From Patescibacteria group bacterium UBA6065 (GTDB lineage: Bacteria; Patescibacteriota; Minisyncoccia; Phycocordibacterales; UBA6065): a DNA stretch of 12,386 nt. The DNA is taken from contig DIYB01000004.1 in the NCBI GenBank assembly GCA_002428865.1, positions 451 through 12,836 on the forward strand, written 5' to 3'. Of the stretch, positions 4,618 to 11,974 are shown in pieces (position 1 is the first letter of the stretch; each line of letters begins with the position of its first letter). The translations under genes and the position numbers were made by a program. Below the pieces are notes generated by a model, which worked only from the letters and a program-made list of their open reading frames with translations, searched no databases and had not been told where the DNA came from.

Positions 4618-5619
4618 ACCTACGAGGATATCATTTCCGTCGAAAATCTGCTTTTGGCATGGCGGGAGTTTGAACGTGGTAAGAGAAAGAAAAAGGATGT
4701 GCAGGATTTTTCCTTGCACCTCATGGACAATATCATCTCCCTCCACGAGGATTTGAAATCAAAGCGATATGCTCATGGCCCATACGAGGCTTTCAACATC
4801 AACGACCCTAAGCCTCGCAATATACACAAGGCTTCAGTGCGCGACAGACTGGTACATCATGCGATATGCAGAATACTCTACCCATTCTTTGACCGGACAT
4901 TCATATCAGATTCGTATTCATGCAGGATAGGAAAGGGGACACATAGAGCAATCAAGAGATTCATATCCTTTGATCACAAGGTATCAAAGAATAATACTCG
5001 TACCTGCTGGGTACTCAAATGTGATATACGCAAATTCTTTGCTTCGATAGATCATAAAATCTTGTTTCGCATACTCGAGAAATATATCCCTGACCAAGAC
5101 ATCCTCTGGCTTCTCCGTCACATCATTTCCAGTTTCCATTCCAACTTCCATACATCAATTCCTCCGACCGTACGAATTGATGTATGTACGCCTCATTCAA
5201 ATATGGGAGTCGCAGGTCTTCCGCTCGGCAACCTCACCTCTCAGCTCCTCGTCAATATCTACATGAATGAATTCGACCAGTGGGTGAAGCGCACGTTGAA
5301 AGCGAAGCACTATATCCGCTATGCTGATGATTTTGTCATTCTATCCAACAACAGAGTGTGGATCGTATCACTTATACAGCAGATATCCAATTTCCTCGCA
5401 CAATATCTCAAGCTCTCCCTCCATCCTGACAAGGTGTATATCAAAACCCTTGCCTCGGGAATAGACTTTCTTGGTTGGGTACATTTCCCACATCATCGAG
5501 TACTCCGTACGGCGACAAAGAGGAAGATGATGAGGAAACTGAAGGAGAATTCGAGTGAGGCTACGAGGGCTTCGTATCGAGGACTTTTGAAGCATGGGAA
5601 TGGGTATAAGCTGAGTTAG
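4594..5619 (+). CDS. DGR reverse transcriptase
   Basis: A 341-residue RNA-dependent DNA polymerase of the DGR clade that copies TR RNA with errors at adenine. Palm motifs in order: PKPRNIHKASVRDRLVHHAI (72-91), LKCDIRKFFASIDH (141-154; catalytic D144), GLPLGNLTSQLLVNIYMNEFD (208-228), YIRYADDFVIL (240-250; catalytic D245, D246), FLGW (292-295). The LGNLTSQ segment is the DGR-type version of motif 4, where most retroviral and group II RTs have QG...SP. The C-terminus ends with a conserved-looking SYRGLLKHGN element; there is no maturase or endonuclease domain, and the length is normal for the family. ATG 4594 starts where homologous RTs start (YEDIISVENLLLAW follows). Its ribosome site is poor: AGAGGT abuts the ATG. 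It lies 23 bases before pilC and overlaps the avd start on the other strand. All catalytic residues are present, so it should be active. Confidence 0.96.
   Translation: MSRIQCIHTYEDIISVENLLLAWREFERGKRKKKDVQDFSLHLMDNIISLHEDLKSKRYAHGPYEAFNINDPKPRNIHKASVRDRLVHHAICRILYPFFDRTFISDSYSCRIGKGTHRAIKRFISFDHKVSKNNTRTCWVLKCDIRKFFASIDHKILFRILEKYIPDQDILWLLRHIISSFHSNFHTSIPPTVRIDVCTPHSNMGVAGLPLGNLTSQLLVNIYMNEFDQWVKRTLKAKHYIRYADDFVILSNNRVWIVSLIQQISNFLAQYLKLSLHPDKVYIKTLASGIDFLGWVHFPHHRVLRTATKRKMMRKLKENSSEATRASYRGLLKHGNGYKLS
4625..4633 (-). promoter_or_regulatory. Possible extended -10 for avd
   Basis: On the minus strand TGA-TATCCT ends seven bases before ATG 4617, the same spacing as the -10 boxes of pilC and tpiA. 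The hexamer matches the consensus at only four of six positions, so this is a tentative call that would support ATG 4617 as the start. Confidence 0.3.
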
Positions 5620-5626
5620 AAGGTCA

Positions 5627-5635
5627 TGATAAAAT
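5627..5635 (+). promoter_or_regulatory. Extended -10 promoter element for pilC
   Basis: TGA-TAAAAT lies between the RT stop codon and pilC and ends seven bases before the ATG at 5643. There is no Shine-Dalgarno. The pilC mRNA would be practically leaderless, which would let the downstream pilus genes be transcribed independently of the retroelement. Confidence 0.55.
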
Positions 5636-5642
5636 ATACACG

Positions 5643-6851
5643 ATGCTTTTTTCGTATCGCGCAGCTGGTAAGGACGGCAAAGAGTACACGGGGACGCAGG
5701 AGGCCCCAGATAAATTTGCTGTCTACAAGACGCTTCATGCGCAAGGTGTGACACCTCTATCTGTTACTGAGTCAGATGGTAAGCGCCGTCTCTCATTCCT
5801 CTCTTTTTCGTTTGGTGGAGCAAAGATGACCGACCGAATTATGTTTGCAAAGAACCTCTCTGCAATGTTGCGAGCAGGTCTACCGCTTGCACGCGCACTC
5901 GCTGTTCTCGAAAAGCAAGTTAATGATAAGCAGATACGTCGAACATGTACTGAACTCGTTGAACGATTGGCAAAGGGCGAGAGTCTCTCGATGGCACTCA
6001 AATCATATCCAAAGATTTTTTCCAATCTTTTTGTGGCGATGGTAGCAGCAGGAGAAGAAAGCGGAAATCTCGCTGGATCACTACAGGTTGTCGCTGATCA
6101 GCTCGATAAATCACACGCACTCACAAAGAAAGTGCGTGGCGCGATGATGTATCCAGCCATCATTCTCTCCGTCATGGTTATTATTGGTGTACTCATGTTC
6201 ATTTACGTGGTACCCAAATTGACTGAGACGTTCCGTGAATTCAATGTCGAACTACCCCTCCAGACAAAAATCATACTCGGTGTAAGTGATTTTGTGATAA
6301 ATCATTACGCGGTACTCATACTCGGAATATTTGCTGTTAGTATTGGTTTTATCGGCTTTGCTAAGACGACTCGTGGCAAAAGCATGATTCATGCACTCAT
6401 ACTCAAGCTCCCCGTCATTGGCCCTATCGCCATGGAGGTCAACTCAGCAAGAACGACACGCACGATGTCGTCACTCCTTTCTTCTGGTGTAGAGATTGTT
6501 CGTGCAATGGGTATCGCAGGAGATGTGGTGCAGAATGTTCATTATAAAGCAATGCTTGCTGAAGCGGCAGAAAAAGTTCAAAAAGGTGAGTCTATACAAT
6601 CTTTGTTTGTGCCTCGAACCGATCTATACCCACCGTTTGTTGGTGAAATGATTGGTGTGGGTGAAGAAACGGGAACGCTCTCAAAAGTACTTTTTGAAGT
6701 CGCATCGTTCTATGAGAATGAGGTTGAACAAAAAACAAAAGATATTTCGACGATCATAGAGCCGGTACTTATGGTTGTGATTGGTGCAGGGGTCGGGTTC
6801 TTTGCATTGTCAGTTATCTCACCGATCTATTCCTTGTCTGAAAATATTTAA
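5643..6851 (+). CDS. pilC: Type IV pilus inner-membrane platform protein PilC
   Basis: A 402-residue GspF/PilC-family protein, the inner-membrane platform that couples the PilB motor to pilin insertion. After an N-terminal region (1-60), two T2SSF repeats follow, each with the conserved turn: AGEESGNL (136-143) in the first and VGEETGTL (339-346) in the second. Three membrane segments are apparent at about 171-191, 222-240 and 371-393, as usual. The length is typical. It starts a run of closely spaced pilus genes: the next gene begins eight bases after its stop. It would normally be expected near pilB; here the DGR separates them. Confidence 0.96.
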   Translation: MLFSYRAAGKDGKEYTGTQEAPDKFAVYKTLHAQGVTPLSVTESDGKRRLSFLSFSFGGAKMTDRIMFAKNLSAMLRAGLPLARALAVLEKQVNDKQIRRTCTELVERLAKGESLSMALKSYPKIFSNLFVAMVAAGEESGNLAGSLQVVADQLDKSHALTKKVRGAMMYPAIILSVMVIIGVLMFIYVVPKLTETFREFNVELPLQTKIILGVSDFVINHYAVLILGIFAVSIGFIGFAKTTRGKSMIHALILKLPVIGPIAMEVNSARTTRTMSSLLSSGVEIVRAMGIAGDVVQNVHYKAMLAEAAEKVQKGESIQSLFVPRTDLYPPFVGEMIGVGEETGTLSKVLFEVASFYENEVEQKTKDISTIIEPVLMVVIGAGVGFFALSVISPIYSLSENI

Positions 6852-6859
6852 TTATCACT

Positions 6860-7309
6860 ATGCACAGAGATTCTCGTGCGTTTAGTCTCGTCGAAACACT
6901 CGTGGTTGTGGGTATTGTGGCGCTTTTATCCGCGATTTCTTTTGTCGCTTTTATAGAACTTTCGAGGAAGGAAGCGCTTTCTGGAAACGCAGCTGCAATT
7001 GCGACACGACTTCGTGATGCGCGTGCTCGAACCCTCGCGTCAGTTGGCGGTATGCAACACGGTGTTTTGATTTCTACCACGTCCGTTACTTTTTTTCGTG
7101 GCGCGGTCTATGATCCCGCTTCGACAACAAACGATATATTCCCGCTTTCGACGTATGTGCGTGCGTCCTCGACGCTTTCATCAATAGTGTTTGAACGAAT
7201 TACTGGCAACGCATCTGCATCTGGTACTATCGAGTTGTTTCTTGCATCTGACCCGCTCAAGAGAAAGAACATTTCTGTCCAATCGAGTGGTCTTGTTAAT
7301 ATAGAATGA
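6860..7309 (+). CDS. Prepilin-like minor pilin, FimT/GspH type
   Basis: A 149-residue pseudopilin. The short basic leader MHRDSRA is followed by FSLVETLVVVGIVALLS, a class III signal with F at +1 and Glu at +5, cut by prepilin peptidase. The residue at -1 is Ala rather than the usual Gly, which PilD-type peptidases tolerate. The hydrophobic helix continues into an amphipathic helix ('GNAAAIATRLRDARARTLAS'), then a beta-rich C-terminal domain, as in FimT/GspH. It is the first of four minor-pilin genes; its stop overlaps the next start (ATGA). The family is clear from the N-terminus; the exact subclass is inferred from size and order. Confidence 0.88.
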   Translation: MHRDSRAFSLVETLVVVGIVALLSAISFVAFIELSRKEALSGNAAAIATRLRDARARTLASVGGMQHGVLISTTSVTFFRGAVYDPASTTNDIFPLSTYVRASSTLSSIVFERITGNASASGTIELFLASDPLKRKNISVQSSGLVNIE

Positions 7310-7782
7310 TGACATCACTCCATACACAGCGTGGATCAACCCTACTCGAGGTCCTTGTCGTTGCATCGATTCTCGCCTCAATCGCTCTCGGCGTGTTTGG
7401 CAGTCTGTCGCTTTTGTCTCGTTTTCATCAAAAAAATATGTTTGCCATCAAGGGGCAATTACTTGCTGAGGAGGGTGTTGAGGCGGTACGTTTTCTCAAA
7501 TCTTCTGGCTGGTCGACGCTTACCGCTTTTCCTCGCAATACTCCGCGATATCTCGCTCTTGCGACGTCGACATGGTCAGCCACAACAACTCCGGAGATTG
7601 TTGATGGAATTTTCTTTCGACAGTTTATAATTCGCGACGTTGCACGTGATGCAAATGGAGACATCGTCTCAAGTGGCGGTACCATTGATCCAGGTGTTCT
7701 CCGTATCGAATCATCTGTGTCATGGTGGTGGCGTGGAGCAACGAGTTCAGCCTCGTATCAGTCATATATCACAAACTTATGA
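7306..7782 (+). CDS. Prepilin-like minor pilin, PilV type
   Basis: A 158-residue protein with leader MMTSLHTQRG and then STLLEVLVVASILASIALGVFG: cleavage after G10, Glu15 at +5. Position +1 is Ser instead of Phe, a common variation in PilV-like pilins. 'FAIKGQLLAEEGVEAVRFLKSSGW' (43-66) is the extended helix in the region where PilV/GspI proteins have A.....EG.E. It shares an ATGA overlap with both neighbours, so translation is probably coupled. ATG 7309 is an equally possible start. A role in priming pilus assembly or in the tip complex is inferred from the family and gene order. Confidence 0.87.
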   Translation: MMTSLHTQRGSTLLEVLVVASILASIALGVFGSLSLLSRFHQKNMFAIKGQLLAEEGVEAVRFLKSSGWSTLTAFPRNTPRYLALATSTWSATTTPEIVDGIFFRQFIIRDVARDANGDIVSSGGTIDPGVLRIESSVSWWWRGATSSASYQSYITNL

Positions 7783-8303
7783 TACAGCGAAGGTACACAA
7801 CACGCGGTTTTACCCTCGCCGAGATGCTTGTTTCAGTAGGACTTGTTTCATTGCTCCTTCTTGTTACCATTGAGGCGTCGCTATCGGTTGGAGAAATTCA
7901 TCGTCGTTCTCGCGCGTATCTCGATGTCAATTCATCTGCGGTCAATGCGTTTAGTCGTTTCTCGCGCGATATTCGTCGCGCGGAGACGGTCAATGCAGTT
8001 GAGAGTACGCTCGGAGCATCAAACGGTAGGCTAGTTCTCAATCTTCGCAATCCTGACTACTCATACAGTACCCAAACTTTTTCTCTTGCAAGTGGTACGG
8101 TTCAGTCATTTTATAATGGTGTCTATACAGGCGATCTCACTCCGCGCTCGATGGATGTCTCTAATCTCACGTTTCGTCGTTTTATCACAGGATCGACAAC
8201 GGCTATCAGGATCGAGATGACGGTTTCACCTGATGCATCGTCGTCTGTACCAGCTCTCAATTTTTATGGAACGTACGTGTTACGTGGGTCATACGCGAAA
8301 TAA
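7779..8303 (+). CDS. Prepilin-like minor pilin, PilW/GspJ type
   Basis: A 174-residue protein with leader MIQRRYTTRG followed by FTLAEMLVSVGLVSLLLL: cleavage after G10, Phe at +1, Glu15 at +5. The stretch 'LDVNSSAVNAFSRFSRDIRRAETV' matches the conserved region of PilW/GspJ proteins. The frame is open further upstream to 7722, but ATG 7779 is chosen because it gives a standard prepilin leader and overlaps the preceding stop by ATGA. Two bases separate its stop from the next gene. Confidence 0.88.
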   Translation: MIQRRYTTRGFTLAEMLVSVGLVSLLLLVTIEASLSVGEIHRRSRAYLDVNSSAVNAFSRFSRDIRRAETVNAVESTLGASNGRLVLNLRNPDYSYSTQTFSLASGTVQSFYNGVYTGDLTPRSMDVSNLTFRRFITGSTTAIRIEMTVSPDASSSVPALNFYGTYVLRGSYAK

Positions 8304-8305
8304 CC

Positions 8306-10042
8306 ATGAAACATAATCGACACAATCGAAAAGAAGGAGGGTATGCAGTCATGACTGCGCTTTTGTTCTTTCTCGGATCGACCGCAGCGGTTGTCGCAAG
8401 TCTTTCAGATGGAGCGTTGAGAGAACTTCGTATTGTCAGGAACGAGTCGCTTTCCAAGCAGAGTTACTATGTTTCTGAATCGGCGGCAGAAGATGCTGCG
8501 TACCGTATCAAAAATATACTTCCTATCGATCCCGTTGAATCAATTACTCTCGGATCTTCGACGGCGTCGATTACTGTTACTGATAGTGTGGATGGTTCGA
8601 AAATTGTTCGAGCAGAGGGCGACTCTGGTGGCACGAAACGTGCAACAGAATTGGTTCTTGATGTCGATGATCTTGTTTCGTTCCCGTATGCACTTCAAGC
8701 TGGTGTGGGAGGTATTGATATGGACGGGAGTTCGAGTATCGAGGGGGACATCTATACGACCGGATCAATACGTGGTTGTAGCTCATGCTCAGTTACTGGT
8801 ATGGCGGTAGCCGCGGGTATATCGACGAGCAATGTAGCAACACAGAATAGTGCGCCTATGCCTCCTACAGCATCGATTACCTTCGGTAATGCCAATGGCA
8901 CCCAGGATCTCGGGCAGAGTTTTGTGGTAAACGACACCCTCTCTCTTGTGTCTTTGAGATTTTATATCCGCAAAGTGGGTAACCCAGCAAACGCAACGGT
9001 ACGAGTGACCACGGATAATGGAGGTAGACCGTCTTCGACGGTTATTGCGAGCGGAACGCTCTCATCGTCACTTGTGTCGACGAGTTATGGCTGGCAGACC
9101 ATCACACTCACCGCAAATCCAATACTCTCCTCAGGAACGACATACTGGGTTGTAATCGACGCAAATACAAACAGTTCATCATATTATATCGTTGCTGCAA
9201 ACAATGCGTACACGACTGGTCAGGCGCAGGTCGGTCGGTATAATACCGGATCGTGGAACGCGACCAGTCCTTCAGGGCTTGATGCGTACTTCGAAGTCTC
9301 TATTGGTACAAATGAGGATGGAGTATCTGGTGAGAGTCAGTGGAACCGATTGTCTGTAGGTAGCGCATATGCGCATGAAATTAGTTTTGTGAATGCCACC
9401 GGACCGCTCTATTGCCAAATCGGTGTTTCAAATAATAAGGCGTGTGATACGTCACGCACTGATCCGGTCATCGAAGAAAATCCAGTGTCTGAGTCTGACA
9501 TCACTGCCTGGAAAGATTCTGCATCACTGAGTACTCACTCAGGAAATTATTACATCGGCGGTTCATCGACTGGTACACTAGGACCAAAAAAAATCACAGG
9601 CAATATGACCGTTGATGGTAGCGCGATACTCAATATTTCTGGCACGGTGTGGGTTGTCGGCAATCTATCTGTTGGAGGATCGGGGCGTATTCAACCAGCA
9701 AATGCATCTGAAAATTATGTAATTATTGTTGATGGTACGGTGTCTCTCGGTGGAAGTGCGCAGATTCTCGGCTCTGCTACAGGTCATATTGTTATTGTGT
9801 CCACAAACAGCGCTGATCCCGCGATTACTATATCGGGTTCTGCTGATGATACGGTTGTATCTGCTCCTTATGGAGGGCTGCGCGTTGATGGGAGTGGCAA
9901 GGTGAATGTTGCAGCTGCACGACATATCGTTCTCGATGGATCGGCGAGTATTGAATACGATCCGAGTGCTCTTGACCTTGACCTCTCTGGTGGTGGAGGC
10001 GGTGGAGAGTTCAAATTGCATTCCTGGAAAGAGGTGCAATAA
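8306..10042 (+). CDS. Large PilX-like minor pilin with beta-rich insert
   Basis: A 578-residue protein, far larger than classical PilX (about 170-200). The N-terminus MKHNRHNRKEGG then YAVMTALLFFLGSTAAVVAS looks like a PilX/GspK-type leader and helix; Glu at +5 is absent (Thr), as in GspK-like tip pilins. 'SYYVSESAAEDAAYRIKN' (53-70) is the PilX-type alpha region. Residues about 188-335 resemble a choice-of-anchor R jelly-roll domain: LGQSFVVNDTLSLVSLRFYI ... TVRVTTDNGG ... WQTITLTANPILSSGTTYWVVI. Residues about 427-550 are a Gly/Ser/Val repeat-like beta region (GNMTVDGSAILNISGTVWVVGNL ..), similar to polymer-forming beta-solenoids. A Gly6 run and W-K-E-V-Q end the protein. It is the likely pilus-tip adhesin. 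Cys158/161 and Cys370/380 could form disulfides. It closes the operon. Confidence 0.85.
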   Translation: MKHNRHNRKEGGYAVMTALLFFLGSTAAVVASLSDGALRELRIVRNESLSKQSYYVSESAAEDAAYRIKNILPIDPVESITLGSSTASITVTDSVDGSKIVRAEGDSGGTKRATELVLDVDDLVSFPYALQAGVGGIDMDGSSSIEGDIYTTGSIRGCSSCSVTGMAVAAGISTSNVATQNSAPMPPTASITFGNANGTQDLGQSFVVNDTLSLVSLRFYIRKVGNPANATVRVTTDNGGRPSSTVIASGTLSSSLVSTSYGWQTITLTANPILSSGTTYWVVIDANTNSSSYYIVAANNAYTTGQAQVGRYNTGSWNATSPSGLDAYFEVSIGTNEDGVSGESQWNRLSVGSAYAHEISFVNATGPLYCQIGVSNNKACDTSRTDPVIEENPVSESDITAWKDSASLSTHSGNYYIGGSSTGTLGPKKITGNMTVDGSAILNISGTVWVVGNLSVGGSGRIQPANASENYVIIVDGTVSLGGSAQILGSATGHIVIVSTNSADPAITISGSADDTVVSAPYGGLRVDGSGKVNVAAARHIVLDGSASIEYDPSALDLDLSGGGGGGEFKLHSWKEVQ

Positions 10043-10070
10043 CGTTCCGACAGGACATCAACATATGGGG

Positions 10071-10076
10071 TATACT
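10071..10076 (+). promoter_or_regulatory. -10 box for tpiA-pgk
   Basis: TATACT (five of six) ends seven bases before the tpiA ATG, the same spacing as pilC. A weak -35-like CCGACA lies about 18 bases upstream. No ribosome-binding site is visible between it and the ATG. It suggests that the glycolytic pair is transcribed separately from the pilus operon, 41 bases after its end. Confidence 0.5.
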
Positions 10077-10083
10077 TATCCCT

Positions 10084-10854
10084 ATGATACGACGAGGGAA
10101 GCTCTATATTGTTGGTAACTGGAAAATGAATCCAGATACGTACGATGAAGCGAGGCATATTGCTACTGTAGTTTGCCGAAGTGCTCGATCGGCACAACGT
10201 ACAGTGACAACTGTGATATGCCCACCGGCGCCATTTCTAGCTCTCCTTGCTCGGTCGAGGCGTCCAATCTGTCTCGGTACGCAAGACGTATCTTCTGCTT
10301 TTGATGGTGCGTATACCGGTGAGATTGCTGCTCGACACATGCGATCGGTCGGTGCTACGTACGCAATTGTTGGTCACTCCGAACGTCGTCGCTCAGGTGA
10401 TACCGACACGACTGTTCGGGAAAAAACACTTCGATCACTTGAGGCTGGTCTCAAAACGATCATTTGTGTCGGTGAAGAGTCTCGTGATGATCATGGGGCT
10501 TTTCTCTCATTTGTCCGTAATCAATTACTCGAGGCGCTCTCCGCTCTACCAAAGAAGCATTGTTCAGACGTAATCATCGCGTATGAGCCGGTATGGGCTG
10601 TTGGGGGTAATTATCAGGATGCACTCTCACCAGACCACATTCATCAGATGGTTATATTCATACGCAAAGTACTGTCGGAGTTGTGGGGACGTGCTGACGC
10701 GATGCGAGTACCAATTTTATATGGCGGTTCTGTTGATCTTGAAAATGCGAAACGAATTCTCGCGAGTGGAGAAGTGAATGGTCTTCTGGTTGGCCGACGG
10801 AGTCTTGATGCCACTGAATTTTCATCGATGATCCGATATGCAGCTACCATTTAA
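10084..10854 (+). CDS. tpiA: Triosephosphate isomerase
   Basis: A 256-residue TIM-barrel enzyme interconverting dihydroxyacetone phosphate and glyceraldehyde 3-phosphate in central carbon metabolism; cytoplasmic dimer in most bacteria. The active-site set is complete: N12 and K14 in GNWKMNP, H98 in VGHSERR, E168 in AYEPVWAVG, and the phosphate-binding YGGSV (213-217) and GLLVGR (233-238). Loop 6 reads EPVWAVGG, a small change from the usual EPVWAIGTG. Length is normal. The last 17 bases overlap pgk, so the two are translated as a pair; both products serve neighbouring glycolytic steps. Confidence 0.97.
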   Translation: MIRRGKLYIVGNWKMNPDTYDEARHIATVVCRSARSAQRTVTTVICPPAPFLALLARSRRPICLGTQDVSSAFDGAYTGEIAARHMRSVGATYAIVGHSERRRSGDTDTTVREKTLRSLEAGLKTIICVGEESRDDHGAFLSFVRNQLLEALSALPKKHCSDVIIAYEPVWAVGGNYQDALSPDHIHQMVIFIRKVLSELWGRADAMRVPILYGGSVDLENAKRILASGEVNGLLVGRRSLDATEFSSMIRYAATI

Positions 10855-11968
10855 GTGTATTGATGGCGAAAAAGAGTTGCGTGGTAAACGCGTGCTCGTG
10901 CGCGTCGATCTCAATGTGCCAATCATCGGTGATGAAGTGAGAGATGATTTTCGTATCCGTGCTATATTTCCGACACTCCAATTTTTACGTACCGCTGGCG
11001 CACGGACAATACTTATTTCTCATATCGAGAATGATGTGACAGACTCTCTCTCTCGAGTTGCGTCCTATATATCACGTTTCCTTCCTATTAAGGCATTCAT
11101 AGAAGAGTTATCTGCGGCACAGAGTATCGTGTCTGGTATGTCTGATGGTGATATCGTAGTACTCGAAAACCTTCGTCGACATCCAGGTGAGAAGAACAAT
11201 GAACTCAATTTTGCTACCCAGCTCGCATCTCTCGCGGATATATATGTAAACGATGCGTTTGCCGCCTCCCATCGTGAGCATGCTTCGATTGTCTCTATTC
11301 CACGACTTATACCTTCGTACGCAGGACTTCGTATGAAAGAGGAATTTGAGCGACTCTCCGAGTCATTTTCGCCACCTCGCCCGTTTCTTTTTGTGCTCGG
11401 GGGAGCAAAGTTTGATACAAAATTGCCACTCATCGAGAAATTCCTTGTTATTGCTGATCATGTGTTTGTTGGCGGGGCGCTCGCAAACGATATCTTCAAA
11501 GAGAAGGGGTATGAAGTCGGTCACTCTGTCGTGTCTGATACACCGGTCAATCTCCGTCACATAGAATCGAACCCAAAGCTTATTATTCCGACCGATGTTG
11601 TGGTAGCAAATCCACTGGAAAAGACCACAAAGAGTCCTCAGTCTGTGATACCCGAAGATCGTATCTATGATGCGGGTGAACAGACGACGTCTCAGCTTGC
11701 AGATATCTTGAATGAGGTGCGGTATGTGCTCTGGAATGGGCCACTTGGTGATTATGAGAAAGGGTATGGATCATCGACCGAGATGCTCGCGCGGGCTATT
11801 GCCTCAAGTAATGCAAAATCGGTTATTGGTGGCGGAGATACCGTGGCGTGTATATCAAAGCTTGGTCTTCTCGACAAATTTAGTTTTGTATCGACGGGTG
11901 GCGGAGCAATGCTCGAGTTTCTCGCACAAGGGACGTTGCCTGGTATCGAAGCACTGAAGAGCTCGTAG
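10838..11968 (+). CDS. pgk: Phosphoglycerate kinase
   Basis: A 376-residue, slightly short PGK that transfers phosphate between 1,3-bisphosphoglycerate and ADP. Conserved elements: RVDLNVPI (22-29), DDFRIRAIFPT (36-46), LENLRRHPGEKNN (109-121), VNDAFAASHREHAS (137-150), LGGAKFDTKL (187-196), GGALANDIFKEKG (212-224), WNGPLGDYEKG (299-309), GGGDTVACI (331-339) and the STGGGAMLEFLAQGTLPGIEAL end (352-373). Oddity: after the substrate-loop SH (61-62) the usual SHxGRPKG is replaced by SHIENDVTD, so the Arg that normally contacts 3-phosphoglycerate is not at its expected place. The rest of the basic patch (R22, R38, R113, R146) is kept, so it is probably active. The start lies within tpiA; no ribosome-binding site of note. 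Confidence 0.95.
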   Translation: MQLPFKCIDGEKELRGKRVLVRVDLNVPIIGDEVRDDFRIRAIFPTLQFLRTAGARTILISHIENDVTDSLSRVASYISRFLPIKAFIEELSAAQSIVSGMSDGDIVVLENLRRHPGEKNNELNFATQLASLADIYVNDAFAASHREHASIVSIPRLIPSYAGLRMKEEFERLSESFSPPRPFLFVLGGAKFDTKLPLIEKFLVIADHVFVGGALANDIFKEKGYEVGHSVVSDTPVNLRHIESNPKLIIPTDVVVANPLEKTTKSPQSVIPEDRIYDAGEQTTSQLADILNEVRYVLWNGPLGDYEKGYGSSTEMLARAIASSNAKSVIGGGDTVACISKLGLLDKFSFVSTGGGAMLEFLAQGTLPGIEALKSS

Positions 11969-11974
11969 AAATAC

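Larger units (their letters stand above)
2870..5619 (+). other. Diversity-generating retroelement (complete cassette)
   Basis: All DGR parts are present: target gene with 3' VR (3675-3782), TR (4079-4186), an avd-like gene (4213-4617, minus strand) and a DGR-type reverse transcriptase (4594-5619). TR and VR differ only at TR adenines, the signature of adenine-specific mutagenic retrohoming. In known DGRs (Bordetella phage BPP-1), TR RNA is copied by the RT-Avd complex with errors at A, and the cDNA overwrites VR. DGRs are known to be frequent in CPR bacteria. The cassette lies between pilB and pilC with no transposase, integrase or obvious flanking repeats. Arrangement and parts are seen in the sequence; activity is inferred. 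Confidence 0.95.

Noticed and set aside
5735-6025. Minus-strand frames inside pilC and other pilus genes
   Set aside because: They are opposite-strand shadows of well-conserved genes with clear family motifs on the plus strand.
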